NCBI RefSeq assembly: GCF_000332155.1
Contig: NZ_KB235904.1
Location: 1,262,590 to 1,326,589 of the forward strand
Reading direction: 5' to 3'
Length of the DNA stretch: 64,000 bases
DNA from: Kamptonema formosum PCC 6407
GTDB taxonomy: Bacteria; Cyanobacteriota; Cyanobacteriia; Cyanobacteriales; Microcoleaceae
Positions 1-8,835 of this stretch are shown here, one piece after another. Below the pieces are notes generated by a model, which was given only the letters and a program-made list of their open reading frames with translations, searched no databases and had not been told where the DNA came from. The stretch's first letter is position 1; the number at the start of each line of letters is the position of its first letter. Position numbers and translations under genes: made by a program.

Positions 1-43
1 AGAGTGGGGGAGATGGGGGAGATGGGGGAGATGGGGAAGTTAA
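1..43. repeat. G-rich tandem array at window edge
   Basis: About four units of GGGGGAGAT run from the first base of the window. The same kind of array occurs between genes at 55562-55694 and inside the radical SAM gene at 5991-6071, so this is a dispersed simple-repeat type of this genome. It lies downstream of the RNase E gene. Confidence 0.75.
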
Positions 44-111
44 ATCTTCCCTATCTTCCCTACCTTTCCCATCCTCCCCATCCTGGCCCTTAATCTTCCC
101 CATTTTCCTAT

Positions 112-2505
112 TCATTCTTCAACCAAGGCAGAAGAACGACGACGACGGCGGCGATTCAGAGGTTCTTGCTCCTCCTGCTCGCTGGATCGAGAAGTTTCAG
201 CAACACTAGAAACTTCACCGCTATGCTCGGAATAGTCATCGCTGTCTTCCTCAAAATATGCAGAGGAAACTAAAGAGGCGGCTGCATAATCTGGCTCTTG
301 CCTTGCATAATCTGGCTCATCCTTTGCGTAATCTGACTCTTGCCTTGCGTAATCTGACTCTTGCCTTGCGTAATCTGGCTCTTGCCTTGAGTAATCTAGC
401 TCTTGCCTTGAGTAATCTGGCTCTTGCCTTGAGTAATCTAACTCTTGCCTTCCATAATCTGGCTCATCCTTTGCATAATTAGACTCTTCCCCAATCTGCT
501 CAGTAACGATCGCAGATTCTGCCTCCACTGGCGATCGCTCAACCTGCGGTGCAGTTCCCCCTTGTCCGGGAAGCGTTACCGAAATAATCGCGTTCTTGGG
601 ATTTTTCACCGTTCGATCCAACAGTAGCAACGGAGAAACTCCCATCAAAGCATAGACATCTTGTTCCTCTGGAGTCATTTCCACCGCAATCACTTCCGGC
701 GGTTCTACCATTGGTTTCATGAGTTCTGGTCTAGCTGGTCGCACCCGCTCCAAATCGTCGCGATCGCGTCGTTGGCCAATAGTACTGGCAATGGGGAACG
801 TCTCGGAACTTGCCCGCACTCCTGGAACTCCCAAGTATTCTCCTCTGGAATCAGCCATTGAAGGTACGCTTGGCACCCGTAACTTACTGCGCGTTGGCTC
901 CTCCTCCCTCACAGGCAGATTACCCTCTCCCAGGCGTTGGCGCGATCGGCGGCGGCGGGCCCCATTCCCTAAATCCTGATAACTAGGGTGATTAATCAAA
1001 TCCAGGGATGAACTGCTATTCCCATCGAAATCTAACCCCTCGTTCTGAGCTTCCCAAGCCGCCCGTGCAGGCTCAAGAGAGCGCTCTTCCCTAACAGGCC
1101 CAGGGGATTCCCCGAAGCTATGGCGGGGAGTACCAGTCAAACTGCGGCGTTCTGGCACTTCTGGCACTGTCGGCAATATTTCCGCAAAAGCGGGGCGAGG
1201 TAAAGAACGGTTTGAGGCTGCGGACTCACGCGCTGTAGAAAAGTCACGCACTGCTGGAGCTAGCTCATCTTCTCCTGGAAGTTGGACGAGATGACCCAAT
1301 CCGCCGCAAGAAGGACAAGTGTGACCGAACAATTCATAAATATTTTGACCTTGGCGTTTGCGGGTGAGCTCTACCAACCCAAGTTCAGATAATTGGGCAA
1401 TTTGTGGTCGTGCTTTGTCAGCTCTAAGGGCTTTATTGAAATGTTCTAGCACCTGTAACTGGTCGCGGCGCGATTCCATATCGATGAAGTCCACAATGAT
1501 CACGCCAGCAATATTTCGCAGGCGCAATTGTCGGGCAATTTCCGTTGCGGCTTCGCAGTTAGTCCAAAGTACGGTTTCGCGGGCTGTAGCTGAGCGGGTG
1601 AAAGAACCAGAGTTGACATCAATCACCGTCAGCGCTTCTGTGGGCTGGATGATGATATAACCCCCAGAGGGCAAGTCCACTCTAGGTCTGAGGGCTTCTC
1701 TAATCGCGGGGTTGACGCGGAAATATTCCAGCATCGGAATCCGTTCGCGGTGGTGGTCGATCAGAACTCCCGGCGGTAGTTTGTTTCCATTCCAGGCCAT
1801 TAAGTGCTGCTTGACGCGCTTAATGCCATTTTGGGAGTCCACGACAATTCTGTTCACGTCGTTGCTGAACATATCCCGCAGTACCCGCTGGATGAAATCA
1901 TCGTCACGGTTGAGCAGGGCTGGAGCTCGAGTGGAACTACCTTCTTGTTGGACTGCTTCCCACTGCTTTTGCAAAACTTCTAAGTCTTCTATGATTGCCT
2001 CTTCTGTCATCCCTTCAGCTTCGGTGCGGACTAGCAACCCCATACCGGCAGGTTTGACTAAAATTGCTAGCGCTCTGAGGCGGTTGCGCTCGTTTTCGGA
2101 TTTGATGCGGCGGGAGAGATTTACGCCCCGGCCGTAGGGCATTAGAACTAAGTAGCGTCCGGGAAGAGTAATGTTGCCCGTGAGTCGGGGGCCTTTAGTT
2201 CCCGTTGGCTCTTTCATCACTTGGACTAGGACTTTCTGCTGGGGAGCAAGCAATTCTGTAATCGCGCCTGCGGAGCGTTTCAACCGTAGGGGCCCTAAGT
2301 CGGTGACGTGCATAAAGCCGTTGCGATCGGGGTCGCCAATATTGACGAAGGCTGCGTCTATTCCGGGTAATACATTTTCAACAATTCCGAGATAGATATC
2401 GCTGACTTGGTGACTGCCAGTGGCGACTACGAGTTCTTGGATTTGATCTTCGGAAAATACAGCAGCAAGGCGATGCTGCTCCGCTATAACTATCTGCTTT
2501 GGCAT
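112..2505 (-). CDS. rne: Ribonuclease E/G family endoribonuclease (cyanobacterial RNase E)
   Basis: Single-strand endoribonuclease that starts mRNA decay and processes rRNA and tRNA precursors. The protein has 797 residues. The S1-like RNA-binding region is near residues 36-120. The metal-binding catalytic Asp residues lie in VIDVNSG (about 294-300) and VDFIDM (338-343), and the CPSC zinc-link cysteines are at about 397-400. The C-terminal half is low-complexity and linker-like. It contains nine tandem heptapeptides of the type DYxRQEP (about residues 675-745) and ends in a run of six arginines (about 785-790). That basic tail matches the cyanobacterial RNase E end reported to bind PNPase. 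The core is typical of the family, but the repeat block is unusual. The start at 2505 is preceded by a very long spacer, as expected for an autoregulated rne leader. Confidence 0.95.
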   Translation of the reverse strand: MPKQIVIAEQHRLAAVFSEDQIQELVVATGSHQVSDIYLGIVENVLPGIDAAFVNIGDPDRNGFMHVTDLGPLRLKRSAGAITELLAPQQKVLVQVMKEPTGTKGPRLTGNITLPGRYLVLMPYGRGVNLSRRIKSENERNRLRALAILVKPAGMGLLVRTEAEGMTEEAIIEDLEVLQKQWEAVQQEGSSTRAPALLNRDDDFIQRVLRDMFSNDVNRIVVDSQNGIKRVKQHLMAWNGNKLPPGVLIDHHRERIPMLEYFRVNPAIREALRPRVDLPSGGYIIIQPTEALTVIDVNSGSFTRSATARETVLWTNCEAATEIARQLRLRNIAGVIIVDFIDMESRRDQLQVLEHFNKALRADKARPQIAQLSELGLVELTRKRQGQNIYELFGHTCPSCGGLGHLVQLPGEDELAPAVRDFSTARESAASNRSLPRPAFAEILPTVPEVPERRSLTGTPRHSFGESPGPVREERSLEPARAAWEAQNEGLDFDGNSSSSLDLINHPSYQDLGNGARRRRSRQRLGEGNLPVREEEPTRSKLRVPSVPSMADSRGEYLGVPGVRASSETFPIASTIGQRRDRDDLERVRPARPELMKPMVEPPEVIAVEMTPEEQDVYALMGVSPLLLLDRTVKNPKNAIISVTLPGQGGTAPQVERSPVEAESAIVTEQIGEESNYAKDEPDYGRQELDYSRQEPDYSRQELDYSRQEPDYARQESDYARQESDYAKDEPDYARQEPDYAAASLVSSAYFEEDSDDYSEHSGEVSSVAETSRSSEQEEQEPLNRRRRRRSSALVEE
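282..482. repeat. 21-bp minisatellite inside rne
   Basis: About nine head-to-tail copies of a 21-bp unit encode the RNase E heptapeptides (DYSRQEP, DYARQES, NYAKDEP and variants). The unit length is divisible by both 3 and 7, so copy-number change keeps the reading frame. Variation between copies is mostly at the second, fourth and seventh residue positions. Confidence 0.9.
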
Positions 2506-3696
2506 TCAATTTCCTCAAATTTTTGCAGCAAGTTTAAGACACCTACGCTGCCCGTGCCTATGACTTTGGCTGTGATTGGTAGCTGCTTGTTAACTGTTAA
2601 CTGTTAACTGTTAACTGTTAACTGTTAACTGTTAACTGTTAACTGTTTGTAGAGTTTAGATTTGTTTCTTAGTTGAAACCGACTATCGGCTCATAACTAA
2701 AATTATCTAAAATCTACTATCTAAAATCTTAATTTGTTCGTCAAATAGAGCAATTTTCTAACAATCTCAGACTAGCTAGAGCCGATTGATTGTTGAGTAA
2801 GCCCAGGCTCAATGGTGAGTCGTTCGCTTGAACTAATCGATATTTTTGCTCTTCCCCTCATTGGAGGGTTTGGCGTTGGATTTAGTCAAGAATGCACAAA
2901 AAGCTCGAAGTCTTGCCCAGAAGTGAGTTGCACCCAGCCCGCGTTGCTGGTTGACTCAGCGGCTTGCGCTAACAGCACTACTGCCACATCAGCTTCCTAA
3001 ACACAAAGCATCTTAATTGGCACTTTCTGACAAGGGGATTCTTGCTTCACTGAGCCGACCGATCGCGGCATCTTTAACAATGCCAATTTTATCCCTTGGT
3101 AAAAACCAGTGGTATCGGCTATCTCTTGACAACCGTTTTGCTTCTGCTGCTGCTACTGTTGCTGCTGCTGGGGCTTGATAGAAACTATCCATCACTGCCA
3201 AAAAACAGTTAGGAATCTAATTCCTGCTTCTGCGTAGGGGTCGGCCCCTTCTACTTCACAGGCATAAATTCAGGTCGAGCCGACCTTACTAATTATACAA
3301 TTCGTAATGATAACTTTGCGTCTTAACCATTATTTTCAGCTCCTTTAATCGCCGCGTCCCTTTGAACCTTATTAAAGGCGAGCTAGTTTTAAGACTACCA
3401 GGATATCAAGCCCAATCTTTGTAATCCGCTCAAAGCGGTAGCATTAGTTTTCTGCTATTTGCAATGATAGCACAACTTGCCTTAATCAGACAAATTTATG
3501 GAGTTTTAGACAATTTATTAACCACCTATTCTTCCTATTAAGAAACAAGTTTGCTTATGCTCAAGGCTACTGCTAAAAAACTCAAGTGATGTTTGGAGTT
3601 GTTTTGAACTCGCTAGATAACTAACGATCTTATAGATATAGTCACCTCTCCACGCACTATAGCATTATTCAGAAAACAAAACCGGGATCGAGAAAC
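2506..3696. other. Long spacer / probable rne leader, no convincing gene
   Basis: The 1.19 kb lies between two minus-strand genes, so it holds the promoter and 5' leader of rne. Visible items are a GTTAACT heptamer array at 2589-2646, an AT-rich stretch at 2690-2765, a run of CTG-type triplets at 3142-3172, and a short hairpin, AGGTCG/CGACCT, near 3271-3286. Two short open frames (2812-3000 plus, 3013-3201 minus) show no recognisable protein and no good ribosome binding site. Long leaders that mediate autoregulation are known for RNase E genes; that this is one is inference. Confidence 0.5.
2589..2646. repeat. GTTAACT heptanucleotide array
   Basis: Eight uninterrupted copies of GTTAACT lie just upstream of the rne start codon. 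Each unit contains the palindrome GTTAAC. The same heptamer occurs upstream of natG (50803-50857) and near 55898-55935. This is a short tandemly repeated repetitive (STRR) sequence, typical of filamentous cyanobacteria. Confidence 0.9.
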
Positions 3697-6507
3697 CTAG
3701 CTAAGGATGAGCTGGTTACGGTGGGTGGAAAGGAGTTGAATTTCCTGCGGGCTGACTTGTTCGAGCATATAGATGATATGCTCTGGTCGCATTATAGTGC
3801 CGTCGTTACGGCAACTGCCGATGCAGCGAAGGAGGGTAATTTCAGAGTTAGTTTCGCAGCTATTTGGGCTGTTACTCAATGCAGGTACAAGTTCCAATTC
3901 TTGCAGGCGATCGCGCAAATTGACGCTTTGCACCTTGCCAGACTTTGAGGTTTGCTCCCGCCAAAAAGCCGTAGCTGCTTTAATTTCCTCTACCCAATCT
4001 GCCCATCGGGGCTGAGGTTGTGGAAATTTGCCCTTACCTTCTAAATCCTCTGGCGATCGCACTAAACCTACTGTAATCAAATACTCGGCCTGCGTCAATA
4101 ACTGGGTAGCGGAGGGAGCTTTGACATCAACCTCTTCAATTTTGTAAATGGGAATATTTTCGGGTAAATTAGCTGCCAGTTTTTCTCGAAAAAACGCCAC
4201 GTCTACAAGTTGAGTCAGCTCAAAGTCCACAATTTCACCGCTACTGGTAGCGCCCAAAGGTAAGGCATTAGCTGGAGAAATCCGGGGACTAGGACGAAAT
4301 CCGCCAGTAAAGGAAATCGGCAAGGAAGAGCGCCGCAGAGCGCGGTCAAATAATCTTACCAAATCCAGATGACTGACTAAAGCCAGATCGCCCAGCTTAC
4401 CAAACCACACCCGCAAGCGCTGTTTGCGCTCTTGGTTGGGGACGAAATGACCTGCAAAGGGAGGAATCGAGGGAGGCACAACAACAATGTTATGACCGAA
4501 ATCTGTCCCGCAGACACCACAGTGGGAACAGCCTTCAAAGGAACAGTCGGGAACTGTAGCTGCTTCTAGGGCTCGTTGCAAGTCAGTTTTCAGCCAAACT
4601 TTGTCAATGCCTGTATCTATATGATCCCAAGGTAGGGGGCGATCGAGAGCGGGAGGTGAAGAAACTTTATCCTCAAAACTTGCCTTGGTAACGCCTGCCT
4701 CTGGGGGGTCAATGCACTGGGATGGCGGCGTGACCTCACCTTCCATCACATTCCATTCCCCATTATCTACTAGGCGGTATTTCCAGCTTAATCCAGATTC
4801 TGCGATCGCCTGCGTCCAAGCGCCAAAAGCACGGTCTAAACTTTCCCACCAAGCATCCATTCCTGCGCCTAATTCCCAGGCGCGGCGGACAACTGGGGCT
4901 AAGCGGCGATCGCCCCTACCGATAAAGTCTTCCATCGCGGAAATCCGCACATCGGTAAAATTTACCTTAACCCCTTTCATTCCCCGAAATTCTGCCTTCA
5001 GTAAGGCTTGTTTGCGCTCGAACTCAGCGGTAGAGACTGAGTGCCACTGAAAGGGAGTGTGAGGCTTGGGCGTAAAGTTAGAAATGGTCAAGGTAAAATT
5101 TAACCGTCTGCGCCCAGATGCTCTACATTCCTGATGTAGCCAGCGAATTGTCTCCGCAATACCAATTACATCAACGTCCGTTTCTCCAGGCAAGCCGATC
5201 ATAAAATACAACTTGATCTTGTCCCAGCCTTGCTCAAAGGCAGTTTTAACACCTCGCAATAGTTCTTCGTTGGTCAAACCTTTATTGATAATATCCCGCA
5301 TCCGCTGAGTGCCAGCTTCCGGGGCAAAAGTCAAGCTACCTTGTCGCGTACCACCCAGGATGTTAGCGATATTTTCGTCAAATCTGTCTACCCGCTGGCT
5401 AGGTAAAGATAGGGTGATATTTTCGTCTTTGAGGCGATTTTTGATTTCTAAGCCTAGTGCTGGTAGTGCTAAATAGTCGGAACAACTCAGGGATAAAAGC
5501 GAAAATTCGTTATATCCTGTGGCTCTCATGCCTTGTTCGATCGCATCTGCAACTTGTTCGGGTTCGACATCCCTAGCGGGACGAGTTAACATTCCCGGTT
5601 GACAAAAACGACATCCGCGAGTGCAACCCCGGCGAATTTCGATGGTGAGGCGATCGTGTACTGTCTCGACGTAGGGCACTAAGCCGATGGAGTAGGCTGG
5701 TATAGGAGTTGCTACCCGCCGCAAAATTCGTTCGGGAACATCTGGCCTTGTGGGGTACACGGAGCCATCTGTTGCCATTTCGTAGAATTGGGGGACGTAT
5801 ACGCCGGGAATTTGAGCTAAATCTAGCAGTAATTCTTCGCGGCTCAAGTTATTAGCTTTGCCCAATTCTAGGACTAAACCAATTTCAGGAAGTAGTTCTT
5901 CCCCGTCTCCCAAGGCGATGAAGTCGAAAAAGTTGGCGTAGGGTTCGGGATTAGATGTTGCTGTTTGTCCACCGGCGAAGATTAGGGGCCAGGATGGGGA
6001 GGATGGGGAAGGTGGGGAGGATGGGGAGGATGGGGAAGGTGGGGAGGATGGGGAGGATAGGGAGGATTTAACTCCCCCATCTCCCCCCTCTCCCCCATCT
6101 CCTCGCTCTTTCCAAGTCAAAGGAATGCCTGCTAAATCAAGCATTTCTAAGATATTGGTGGCTCCTAGTTCGTAGCTGAGGCTAAAGCCGAGAATATCAA
6201 AGTCTGTGAGCGATCGCTTGGACTCGACGGCGAATAGGGGGGTTTGTGTCGCTCTAAGTTTTGCCGCTAAGTCTGCTGCTGGCAAGTAGGCGCGATCGCA
6301 TAGTTGCCTGGGTACTGTATTTAAAATGTTGTACAGGATGATATGCCCTAAGTTAGAAGCACCTACTTCATAGACTTCGGGGTATGTTAAGACCCAACGC
6401 ACGGTTGCGGTATCCCAAGGCTTATGTACTGCTCCTAATTCGTTTCCTAAATAACGGGCAGGCTGCTTGATTTCTGGGGTAAGTAATTTCTCTACTGCAA
6501 CTGGCAC
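3697..6507 (-). CDS. TIGR03960-type radical SAM protein with B12-binding-like N-terminus and DUF2344 C-terminus
   Basis: A 936-residue protein of the large radical SAM family often found next to rne in cyanobacteria; its reaction is not known to me. The N-terminal region resembles a B12-binding fold. The iron-sulfur cysteines are in RRGCTRGCRFCQPG (C295, C299, C302). The C-terminal domain begins near the CSHCGVCG motif and carries the DUF2344 region (RLRVWFGKLGDLALVSHLDL). An extra Gly/Ser/Pro segment at residues about 136-173 is encoded by a G-rich 9-bp repeat and interrupts the N-terminal domain. The start at 6507 gives a normal N-terminus. Same strand as rne, with a 1.2 kb gap. Confidence 0.9.
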   Translation of the reverse strand: MPVAVEKLLTPEIKQPARYLGNELGAVHKPWDTATVRWVLTYPEVYEVGASNLGHIILYNILNTVPRQLCDRAYLPAADLAAKLRATQTPLFAVESKRSLTDFDILGFSLSYELGATNILEMLDLAGIPLTWKERGDGGEGGDGGVKSSLSSPSSPPSPSSPSSPPSPSSPSWPLIFAGGQTATSNPEPYANFFDFIALGDGEELLPEIGLVLELGKANNLSREELLLDLAQIPGVYVPQFYEMATDGSVYPTRPDVPERILRRVATPIPAYSIGLVPYVETVHDRLTIEIRRGCTRGCRFCQPGMLTRPARDVEPEQVADAIEQGMRATGYNEFSLLSLSCSDYLALPALGLEIKNRLKDENITLSLPSQRVDRFDENIANILGGTRQGSLTFAPEAGTQRMRDIINKGLTNEELLRGVKTAFEQGWDKIKLYFMIGLPGETDVDVIGIAETIRWLHQECRASGRRRLNFTLTISNFTPKPHTPFQWHSVSTAEFERKQALLKAEFRGMKGVKVNFTDVRISAMEDFIGRGDRRLAPVVRRAWELGAGMDAWWESLDRAFGAWTQAIAESGLSWKYRLVDNGEWNVMEGEVTPPSQCIDPPEAGVTKASFEDKVSSPPALDRPLPWDHIDTGIDKVWLKTDLQRALEAATVPDCSFEGCSHCGVCGTDFGHNIVVVPPSIPPFAGHFVPNQERKQRLRVWFGKLGDLALVSHLDLVRLFDRALRRSSLPISFTGGFRPSPRISPANALPLGATSSGEIVDFELTQLVDVAFFREKLAANLPENIPIYKIEEVDVKAPSATQLLTQAEYLITVGLVRSPEDLEGKGKFPQPQPRWADWVEEIKAATAFWREQTSKSGKVQSVNLRDRLQELELVPALSNSPNSCETNSEITLLRCIGSCRNDGTIMRPEHIIYMLEQVSPQEIQLLSTHRNQLILS
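5991..6071. repeat. 9-bp G-rich array inside the radical SAM gene
   Basis: Tandem GGGGAGGAT / GGGGAAGGT units fall within coding sequence. On the coding strand they read as Ser-Ser-Pro and Pro-Ser-Pro triplets. The array has the same composition as the intergenic arrays at 1-43 and 55562-55694. The frame is kept because the unit is a multiple of three. Confidence 0.85.
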
Positions 6508-6583
6508 GGCTCTACTCGCTTCTATTCGCTTCTACTGGCGATTTCTTCTGAGCCTACCTTAAAAATGGTTAATCCGCCAATGG

Positions 6584-6934
6584 TTAATGGCTATGGTTGT
6601 TTGCGATCGCAGTTTCAAAGCCAGCACCCATCTCGAAAATCTCGAAAACTTGGTCGAGTTGGCTGAGTTCAAAGATCATCCTAATGGCAGGGGGAACTGA
6701 ACAAATGCTAAATCTTTTATTTAAGCTCTTGGCTCTTTTGAGCCCGGAAACCAATGCCAGCAAGCCGGAACTGTCTAAAAATTCTACTTTTTCGAGATTG
6801 ACTAGCAAGGTCGAAAGCCCCGGATTGGCAAAAGCTGCGTTTAATTGGCTGTGAAATTCTCCAACGGTGACTGCATTCAGGTAGCTCTGGGGAGAGATCA
6901 CTGTAATTGGTTCGCGGGCAAGAACTGCGTGCAT
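6584..6934 (-). CDS. STAS-domain protein (anti-sigma factor antagonist type)
   Basis: A 116-residue single STAS domain. The conserved phosphorylation motif is FLDSSGLLAL, with Ser55/Ser56 following Asp54. In partner-switching systems such a protein is phosphorylated by an anti-sigma kinase and dephosphorylated by a PP2C/SpoIIE phosphatase. No kinase lies next to it. The nearest SpoIIE-type phosphatase in the window is at 52349-54409. It follows the radical SAM gene region on the same strand but is upstream in transcription, with a 76-base gap. Confidence 0.85.
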   Translation of the reverse strand: MHAVLAREPITVISPQSYLNAVTVGEFHSQLNAAFANPGLSTLLVNLEKVEFLDSSGLLALVSGLKRAKSLNKRFSICSVPPAIRMIFELSQLDQVFEIFEMGAGFETAIANNHSH

Positions 6935-7325
6935 GAGTCAAACCTCTGGTTACTACGTATTTTCAACTACGGTAGTGAGTGGGCTTCAGCCAACGCCTAC
7001 GTCATATCCCTAAATTTAACCCAGAATTATCTGTATTGACTATCCCACCTAAGTAATTTCACTGAATCTTTATGATTTTGCACCCTTTTTTTAAAGTTTC
7101 TGTAAAGGTTGTAAAATTTATACTAGAGAAATACACTACTTTCCTTGCTTTAGTGTATGGGTGCATATACTTTCAGGATTCCTACGATCCTGGGGGCTTT
7201 CAAACCAAATTTGTCCCTTGATTCTCAAGGATGTGACAGATATCACTTGTGTTTCCAGCCTGAGATCACGGGCCCATTTAGACCTTGAGTCCAGAATTGA
7301 GATATGCGGAGTTCCCCTAACTATT
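6935..7325. promoter_or_regulatory. Divergent spacer with candidate -10 element
   Basis: This spacer lies between the minus-strand STAS gene and the plus-strand small gene at 7326. A good -10-like TATACT sits at 7119-7124 with a poor -35. A longer reading frame runs upstream of 7326 (from 7161), but its protein sequence looks non-coding. If the promoter is real, the transcript would carry a leader of about 200 bases. Confidence 0.3.
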
Positions 7326-7520
7326 ATGCAAGCTACTCATGCTATTCGTAAACTTGTAGAAAAAGCCCTCTACATTAAGCGGTTGACTCCTGATATCGAA
7401 AATGAGATCAACTACGAGCTGACTAGGGTAGGTTACATCTCTGATGTTGACTTTGAGGCGCTAGAGTTATTGATGGATGAGATGGATGCGGGTCGGATTC
7501 AATTGGTACCTAGTTCTTAG
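7326..7520 (+). CDS. Small conserved hypothetical protein (64 residues)
   Basis: I chose the ATG at 7326 (MQATHAIRKLVEKAL) because the sequence before it in frame has no protein-like character and the short form is compact and charged. The protein is mostly helical and acidic towards its C-terminus (ELLMDEMDAGRIQLVPSS). I recognise it as the kind of small protein conserved across cyanobacteria but can assign no function. A weak GGAG lies about 14 bases before the start. It stands alone, 142 bases before the aminotransferase gene. Confidence 0.65.
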   Translation: MQATHAIRKLVEKALYIKRLTPDIENEINYELTRVGYISDVDFEALELLMDEMDAGRIQLVPSS

Positions 7521-7527
7521 CGGCAGG

Positions 7528-7562
7528 TGAAGGGGAGGTAATGAGAACGTTTTCCTCTTACC
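7528..7562 (+). terminator. Possible hairpin terminator after 7520
   Basis: AGGTAATGAG and CCTCTTACCT can pair with one bulge around a short loop, just downstream of the small gene. There is no clear T-run after it, so intrinsic termination is uncertain. Confidence 0.3.
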
Positions 7563-7662
7563 TGGGGTTGTCGTCCATAGCTTTTTTGAGAAAAATAACT
7601 TACCTTGGCGGTAAACTGTCATTGGTGCTTTAGAGTCACCCAGCCCTCTATTTTACATTGCC

Positions 7663-8835
7663 ATGCAGTTTGCCAAGCGCTTAGAAAAAATACCGCCTTA
7701 TCTGTTTGCTGAGATTGACCGAAAACGGGATGAGCTTGTCGCCAAAGGGGTTGATATCATTAATATGGGAGTTGGCGACCCTGACAAGCCTACTCCGGCT
7801 CATATTGTCCAGGCAATGCAGGAGGCGATCGCAGACTCTTCTACTCATAATTATCCTCCCTACCAAGGTACGAAAGATTATCGGCAAGCGGTGGTAGCGT
7901 GGATGGAACGCCGATTTGGAGTTAAAGATTTAAACCCTGACACGGAAGTTGTTTCTTCCATTGGTTCTAAAGAGTCGATCCACAACACTTTTTTGGCTTT
8001 TGTGGAACCGGGAGACTACACCCTGATTTCTGACCCTGGTTATCCAGTATATCGCACATCGACGATTTTTGCGGGGGGCGAACCCTATCCGATGGCGCTG
8101 ACAGCGGCGAATGGATTTTTGCCAGATTTGAGTGCGATTCCTGAAGAGGTAGCGACTAAGGCTAAGTTGATGTGGATTAACTATCCTAACAACCCAACTG
8201 GTGCGATCGCAACTTTGGCAGATTTCGAGAAGTTGGTAGCCTATTGCAAAAAGTACGATATTTTGCTCTGCCATGACCACGCTTATTCGGAGATGGCTTA
8301 CGATGGTTATAAGCCGCCGAGTGTGTTAGAAGTTGAGGGTGCAAAGGACATAGCAATTGAATTTCACAGCTTGTCTAAATCTTACAATATGACTGGCTGG
8401 CGCGTTGGTTTTGTAGTCGGAAATGCAACAGGAATTAAAGGATTAGGTCAAGTTAAGACTAATGTAGATTCAGGAGTTTTTAAGGCAATTCAACGAGCTG
8501 CGATCGCAGCCTATTCGACTACGGAAGCCGAATTACAAGCGGTGATGTCAGTTTATCAAAAACGCCGTGACATTATCGTTAAAGGTTTGCAATCTTTAGG
8601 TTGGCCGATTGAGCCACCGAAGGCTACGCTTTATGTGTGGGCCCCTGTACCCAAGGGTTATACTTCAACTGAATTTGTCAGTTTGTTGTTAGAGAAGTGC
8701 GGGATTATTGTGCCTCCTGGGAATGGTTACGGTGCAGCGGGTGAAGGATTTTTTCGTATTGCTTTGACGGTTGCTGATGAGCGGATGTATGAGGCAATTG
8801 AGCGGATGAAAGAAGCTGGAATTCGCTATTCTTGA
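7663..8835 (+). CDS. dapL: LL-diaminopimelate aminotransferase-type class I/II aminotransferase
   Basis: A 390-residue PLP enzyme of fold type I. The PLP lysine is K239 in SLSKSYNMTGWR. The substrate-binding NPTG is in NYPNNPTG, and the C-terminal arginine is in GFFRIAL. The N-terminus (INMGVGDPDKPTP) and overall length fit the direct LL-diaminopimelate aminotransferase group (DapL), which makes LL-diaminopimelate from tetrahydrodipicolinate for lysine and peptidoglycan synthesis. Related enzymes act on aspartate or alanine, and cyanobacteria usually carry a longer canonical DapL as well, so substrate assignment is less sure than family. It appears to be a single-gene unit. Confidence 0.75.
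   Translation: MQFAKRLEKIPPYLFAEIDRKRDELVAKGVDIINMGVGDPDKPTPAHIVQAMQEAIADSSTHNYPPYQGTKDYRQAVVAWMERRFGVKDLNPDTEVVSSIGSKESIHNTFLAFVEPGDYTLISDPGYPVYRTSTIFAGGEPYPMALTAANGFLPDLSAIPEEVATKAKLMWINYPNNPTGAIATLADFEKLVAYCKKYDILLCHDHAYSEMAYDGYKPPSVLEVEGAKDIAIEFHSLSKSYNMTGWRVGFVVGNATGIKGLGQVKTNVDSGVFKAIQRAAIAAYSTTEAELQAVMSVYQKRRDIIVKGLQSLGWPIEPPKATLYVWAPVPKGYTSTEFVSLLLEKCGIIVPPGNGYGAAGEGFFRIALTVADERMYEAIERMKEAGIRYS

Noticed and set aside
2812-3201. Short open frames in the rne leader (2812-3000 plus, 3013-3201 minus)
   Set aside because: No ribosome binding site, odd composition (Ala run from CTG-type triplets) and no recognisable protein.
6717-6941. Minus-strand frame overlapping the STAS gene
   Set aside because: A shadow frame; the STAS frame has a clear family match.
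7161-7325. Upstream extension of the 64-residue protein gene
   Set aside because: The added 55 residues do not look like protein and the compact ATG at 7326 is preferred.
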